A stretch of 64,000 bases of DNA, from NCBI RefSeq assembly GCF_900101295.1, contig NZ_FOIL01000003.1, positions 1-64,000 on the forward strand, written 5' to 3'. Shown piece by piece: positions 61,136-64,000 of the stretch. Under the pieces are notes generated by a model. The model was not told the origin of the DNA, made no database searches, and was given only the letters and a program-made list of their open reading frames with translations. The stretch comes from [Clostridium] aminophilum. GTDB lineage: Bacteria > Bacillota > Clostridia > Lachnospirales > Lachnospiraceae. A program made the translations under genes and the position numbers. The number at the start of each line of letters is the position of its first letter. Position 1 is the first letter of the stretch.

Positions 61136-62179
61136 ATGATGAAGAGATTTAAGACAGCGGCGGCACTGATGACAGCAGGTGCAATGGTACTCTCCATGGC
61201 GGCCTGCGGTTCCTCTTCCAAACCGGCAGAGACGGCACAGACGACGGAAGCAGCGGCTTCTTCCGCGGCAGAGACCGGGAAGGCTGAGGCAACCGAGGCA
61301 AAGAAGGAAGACGGCGCGAAGTTTAAGATCGGCGTTCTCCAGCTCGTTCAGCATCCGGCTCTGGATAAGGCAAACGAGGGATTTGTGAAAGCGCTGGATG
61401 ATGCAGGTCTTTCCTATGAGATCGATCAGCAGAATGCCTCCGGCGATCAGTCTGCATGCCAGACCATCGCTTCCGGTCTGGTTGCAAATCAGAATGATCT
61501 GATTCTGGCAATTGCGACCCCGGCGGCACAGGCCGTTGCCGGTCAGACCTCCGATATTCCGATTCTTGTGACGGCGGTGACCGATCCGGAGGATGCAGGT
61601 CTTGTGGAAGACAACAAAAAGCCGGGAACCAATGTGTCCGGAACCTCCGACCTGACACCGGTAAAGGAGCAGATCGATCTTCTCCGGAGAGTTCTGCCGG
61701 AGGCGAAGACCGTCGGCGTCATGTACTCCAGTGCCGAGTCCAACTCCGTGCTTCAGGCGGCGCTTGCCAAGGAGGCCTGTGAGGCGAACGGACTCACCTA
61801 TCTGGATGTGACCGTATCAAACTCCAATGAAATCTCTGATGTGGTCAACTCGCTGGTCGGAAAAGTGGATGCCATCTATTGTCCGACTGACAACATGATT
61901 GCGGCAGGTATGGCGACGGTCAGCATGGTTGCCAATGAGAACAGGATTCCGGTGATCTGCGGAGAAGAGGGCATGGTGGATGCCGGCGGTCTTGCGACAT
62001 ACGGAATCGATTACTATCAGCTCGGTTACATGACCGGAAAACAGGCGGTCGAGATTCTCAGGGACGGAAAGAACGTTTCCGAGATGCCGATCGGATATCT
62101 GGATCAGGAGAAATGTGCGCTGAAGGTCAATGAAGAGACCGCGAAGTCTCTCGGCCTTGATCCGGCAGCTGTCAAATAA
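61136..62179 (+). CDS. ABC importer substrate-binding lipoprotein (TrpX-like family)
   Basis: 347 residues. Lipoprotein signal ALMTAGAMVLSMAACGSSS (lipobox SMAAC), then an Ala/Glu linker and a two-lobed binding fold: KIGVLQLVQHPALDKANEGF, DQSACQTIASGLVANQND, VTAVTDPEDAGLVEDN, NVSGTSDLTPVKEQIDLLRR. This is the ABC_sub_bind (PF04392) group, some members of which bind tryptophan or other aromatic amino acids; ligand unproven. AAAGGGAGG upstream. Confidence 0.88.
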   Translation: MMKRFKTAAALMTAGAMVLSMAACGSSSKPAETAQTTEAAASSAAETGKAEATEAKKEDGAKFKIGVLQLVQHPALDKANEGFVKALDDAGLSYEIDQQNASGDQSACQTIASGLVANQNDLILAIATPAAQAVAGQTSDIPILVTAVTDPEDAGLVEDNKKPGTNVSGTSDLTPVKEQIDLLRRVLPEAKTVGVMYSSAESNSVLQAALAKEACEANGLTYLDVTVSNSNEISDVVNSLVGKVDAIYCPTDNMIAAGMATVSMVANENRIPVICGEEGMVDAGGLATYGIDYYQLGYMTGKQAVEILRDGKNVSEMPIGYLDQEKCALKVNEETAKSLGLDPAAVK

Positions 62180-62216
62180 TCAGACGATATCGGTTATATA
62201 TGAAACAGAGGTAAGC

Positions 62217-63134
62217 ATGGACGGACTTTTGGTATCGCTTCAGGGCGCGGCCGCACAGGGTGTGCTCTGGGGAGTAATGGTGATCGGAGTGTATATTACA
62301 TTCCGGCTGATGAACATTGCGGATATGACCTGCGACGGCAGTTTTGCTCTCGGCGGATGCATCTGTGCGGTTCTCGTGGTGTCAATGGGCGTTGATCCGG
62401 TACTCGCGATTGCGCTGGCGATGCTGGCCGGCGTGGCAGCAGGTGCGGTGACCGGTATTTTGCATACGATGTTTGAGATTCCGGCGATCCTTGCCGGAAT
62501 CCTCACACAGATCTCTCTTTGGTCGATCAATCTCCGGATCATGGGCGGCAAATCCAACATTCCGCTTCTGAAGACACCGACCGTCATCAGTTCCCTGGCG
62601 GATTCCTCGGGCATGACACAGTCGGCGGCATCGCTGATTGTCGGTTTTGTCGTGGTGACAGCGGTGATTGTGATTACCTACTGGTTTTTCGGGACCGAAC
62701 TCGGAAGCGCACTCCGCGCAACCGGAAACAATGAAGATATGATCCGGGCGCAGGGTGTGGACACACGCTTCACCAAGCTGGTTGCGCTGATGGTCTCCAA
62801 CGGCCTTGTGGCCCTGTCGGGGGCGCTGGTCTGCCAGAGCCAGAAGTACGCCGATATCGGCAGCGGAACCGGTGCGATCGTCATTGGCCTTGCCGCTATT
62901 GTCATCGGAGAAGTGCTGATGGGGCGCCTCATCCCGTTCTATTGGAAACTCATTGCGACAGTTGTGGGATCTGTGGTATATTTTATGATACGAGCAATCG
63001 TTCTTCGCCTCGGATTAAACGCGAATGACATGAAACTTCTGAGTGCCGTCATCGTTGCACTGGCTCTCAGTATCCCGGTTGCCATGGCAAAATACCGGAT
63101 CAGTCACAGCTATCGTGAGGGAGGTGAGGAATAG
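62217..63134 (+). CDS. ABC importer permease
   Basis: 305 residues from the ATG at 62217, with about eight helices. Conserved features YITFRLMNIADMTCDGSFAL and ALRATGNNEDMIRAQGVDTR (cytoplasmic coupling loop) are those of branched-chain-type permeases used by the TrpXYZ-like group. The stop overlaps the GTG of the ATPase gene by 1 bp. Confidence 0.88.
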   Translation: MDGLLVSLQGAAAQGVLWGVMVIGVYITFRLMNIADMTCDGSFALGGCICAVLVVSMGVDPVLAIALAMLAGVAAGAVTGILHTMFEIPAILAGILTQISLWSINLRIMGGKSNIPLLKTPTVISSLADSSGMTQSAASLIVGFVVVTAVIVITYWFFGTELGSALRATGNNEDMIRAQGVDTRFTKLVALMVSNGLVALSGALVCQSQKYADIGSGTGAIVIGLAAIVIGEVLMGRLIPFYWKLIATVVGSVVYFMIRAIVLRLGLNANDMKLLSAVIVALALSIPVAMAKYRISHSYREGGEE

Positions 63135-63931
63135 TGCTTGTATTGGAAAATGTTCGAAAGACGTTCAATAAAGGAACCGTAAACGAGAAGAAAGCACTGA
63201 ACGGCATCAATCTTCACCTGAATCCGGGTGATTTTGTGACCGTGATCGGCGGAAACGGAGCCGGCAAATCGACCATGCTGAACATGATTGCCGGCGTATA
63301 TCCGATCGATTCGGGACGGATCATCATTGACGGGGATAATGTTTCCCGGGAGAAAGAGCATCGCAGAGCGCGCTGCATCGGGCGTGTGTTTCAGGATCCG
63401 ATGAAGGGCACCTGCGCGAATATGGAGATCGAGGAGAACCTCGCTCTGGCTCTTAGGAGAGGGAAGAGCCGCGGACTCGGTTGGGGCATCCGTAAGAGAG
63501 AGAAAGATTTCTACCGCGATCAGCTTGCGCAGCTGGATCTCGGTCTTCAGACGAGAATGACCAGCAAAGTCGGTCTGCTGTCCGGCGGACAGAGACAGGC
63601 GCTGACGCTTCTGATGGCAACACTGCAGAAACCGAAACTCCTGCTTCTGGATGAACACACGGCAGCCCTGGATCCGAAAACGGCAAAGAAAGTTCTTGAT
63701 CTGACGCAGAAGATAGTGGCAGAGCAGCAGCTCACCACTCTGATGGTCACGCACAATATGCGCGACGCAATCAATATCGGCAACCGACTGATCATGATGC
63801 ATGACGGAAGGATCATCTATGATGTGGCCGGCGAAGAGAAAAAACACCTTACGGTGGAAGACCTTCTGAAGAAGTTTGAGACAGTAAGCGGAGAAGAGTT
63901 CGCAAACGACCGCATGATGCTCACAGACTAA
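63134..63931 (+). CDS. ABC importer ATP-binding protein
   Basis: 265 residues from a GTG at 63134 behind GAGGGAGGTGAGG. Walker A GGNGAGKSTMLNMIAG, signature LLSGGQRQALTLLMA, Walker B LLLLDEHTAALDPK, and the switch histidine in VTHNMRDA. It powers the importer with the two preceding genes. It ends 13 bp before a possible further gene. Confidence 0.92.
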   Translation: MLVLENVRKTFNKGTVNEKKALNGINLHLNPGDFVTVIGGNGAGKSTMLNMIAGVYPIDSGRIIIDGDNVSREKEHRRARCIGRVFQDPMKGTCANMEIEENLALALRRGKSRGLGWGIRKREKDFYRDQLAQLDLGLQTRMTSKVGLLSGGQRQALTLLMATLQKPKLLLLDEHTAALDPKTAKKVLDLTQKIVAEQQLTTLMVTHNMRDAINIGNRLIMMHDGRIIYDVAGEEKKHLTVEDLLKKFETVSGEEFANDRMMLTD

Positions 63932-63944
63932 CGAGGTTTGCCTG

Positions 63945-64000
63945 ATGCAGGACAAGAAAAGACACAAAAAAACCAATAAGATCCTTTCCGGAGAGCACAT
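63945..64000 (+). CDS. Start of a further gene (runs off the right edge)
   Basis: An ATG at 63945 with CGAGG upstream opens MQDKKRHKKTNKILSGEH and stays open to the window end. Only 18 residues are visible, so it cannot be identified. The position suggests it belongs to the importer operon. Confidence 0.4.
   Translation, partial: MQDKKRHKKTNKILSGEH

Noticed and set aside
61000-61136. T-box leader before the TrpXYZ-like importer
   Set aside because: The gap between promoter and start is only about 50 bp, too short for a T-box, and no conserved T-box core is seen.

Overview
The window reads as a chromosome segment of a Clostridia-type Firmicute, most likely a Lachnospiraceae relative. The grounds are a PolC-type replicative polymerase, a pta-ackA-rpmF-plsX-acpP-rnc-smc-ftsY run, a pyrH-frr-uppS-cdsA-dxr-rseP-ispG-polC run, GGAGG-type ribosome sites and near-consensus sigma-A promoters. 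The organism call is inference from gene content; no rRNA or other marker is present.

Two very different parts meet at about 28.4 kb. Bases 1-28,418 are AT-richer accessory DNA: a patchwork of a transposase end, phage tail-gene fragments, cargo genes, truncated duplicates and candidate defence modules. It closes with a Tn916-type excisionase and a gutted tyrosine integrase just upstream of coaE. Bases 28,502-64,000 are dense, higher-GC housekeeping DNA.

Accessory part, left to right: IS256-type transposase end (1-241); membrane-anchored transglutaminase-like protein (595-1524); zinc-ribbon protein overlapping a large SF1 (Upf1-like) helicase with a PLD-like tail (1839-5712); an SRAP gene with an in-frame internal deletion (5746-5946); a four-gene ExbB/ExbD (TolQ/TolR)-like membrane module (6132-7997) facing a convergent three-gene operon with a PH-like/glycine-rich membrane protein and a TerB-like protein (8239-10916); phage remnants (HNH nuclease, XRE regulator, tape-measure end, small tail protein) interrupted by cargo such as an Ltp-domain surface protein and a GNAT acetyltransferase; a RhuM chimera; two unknown minus-strand genes; NERD nuclease and full-length SRAP; and a tight DUF6361-PLD-SNF2 helicase operon followed by a DUF6998-like nuclease-fold gene (20942-27799), which looks like a defence operon.

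Core part: coaE, an MBL hydrolase, ACT and UPF0210 proteins, a CorA transporter, tmcAL, acetate metabolism (pta, ackA), ribosomal protein L32, phospholipid and fatty-acid carriers (plsX, acpP), RNase III, SMC, FtsY, a ClC transporter, UMP kinase, ribosome recycling factor, the isoprenoid/phospholipid set (uppS, cdsA, dxr, ispG), RseP, PolC, cardiolipin synthase and a three-gene ABC importer.

The best candidates for something undescribed are the ExbB/ExbD-like module with three related ExbD-type C-terminal domains in an apparent Gram-positive, and the DUF6361-PLD-SNF2-DUF6998 operon. Repeated hairpin families occur in both parts: a covarying terminator family in the island, and a palindromic element placed after terminators in the core.
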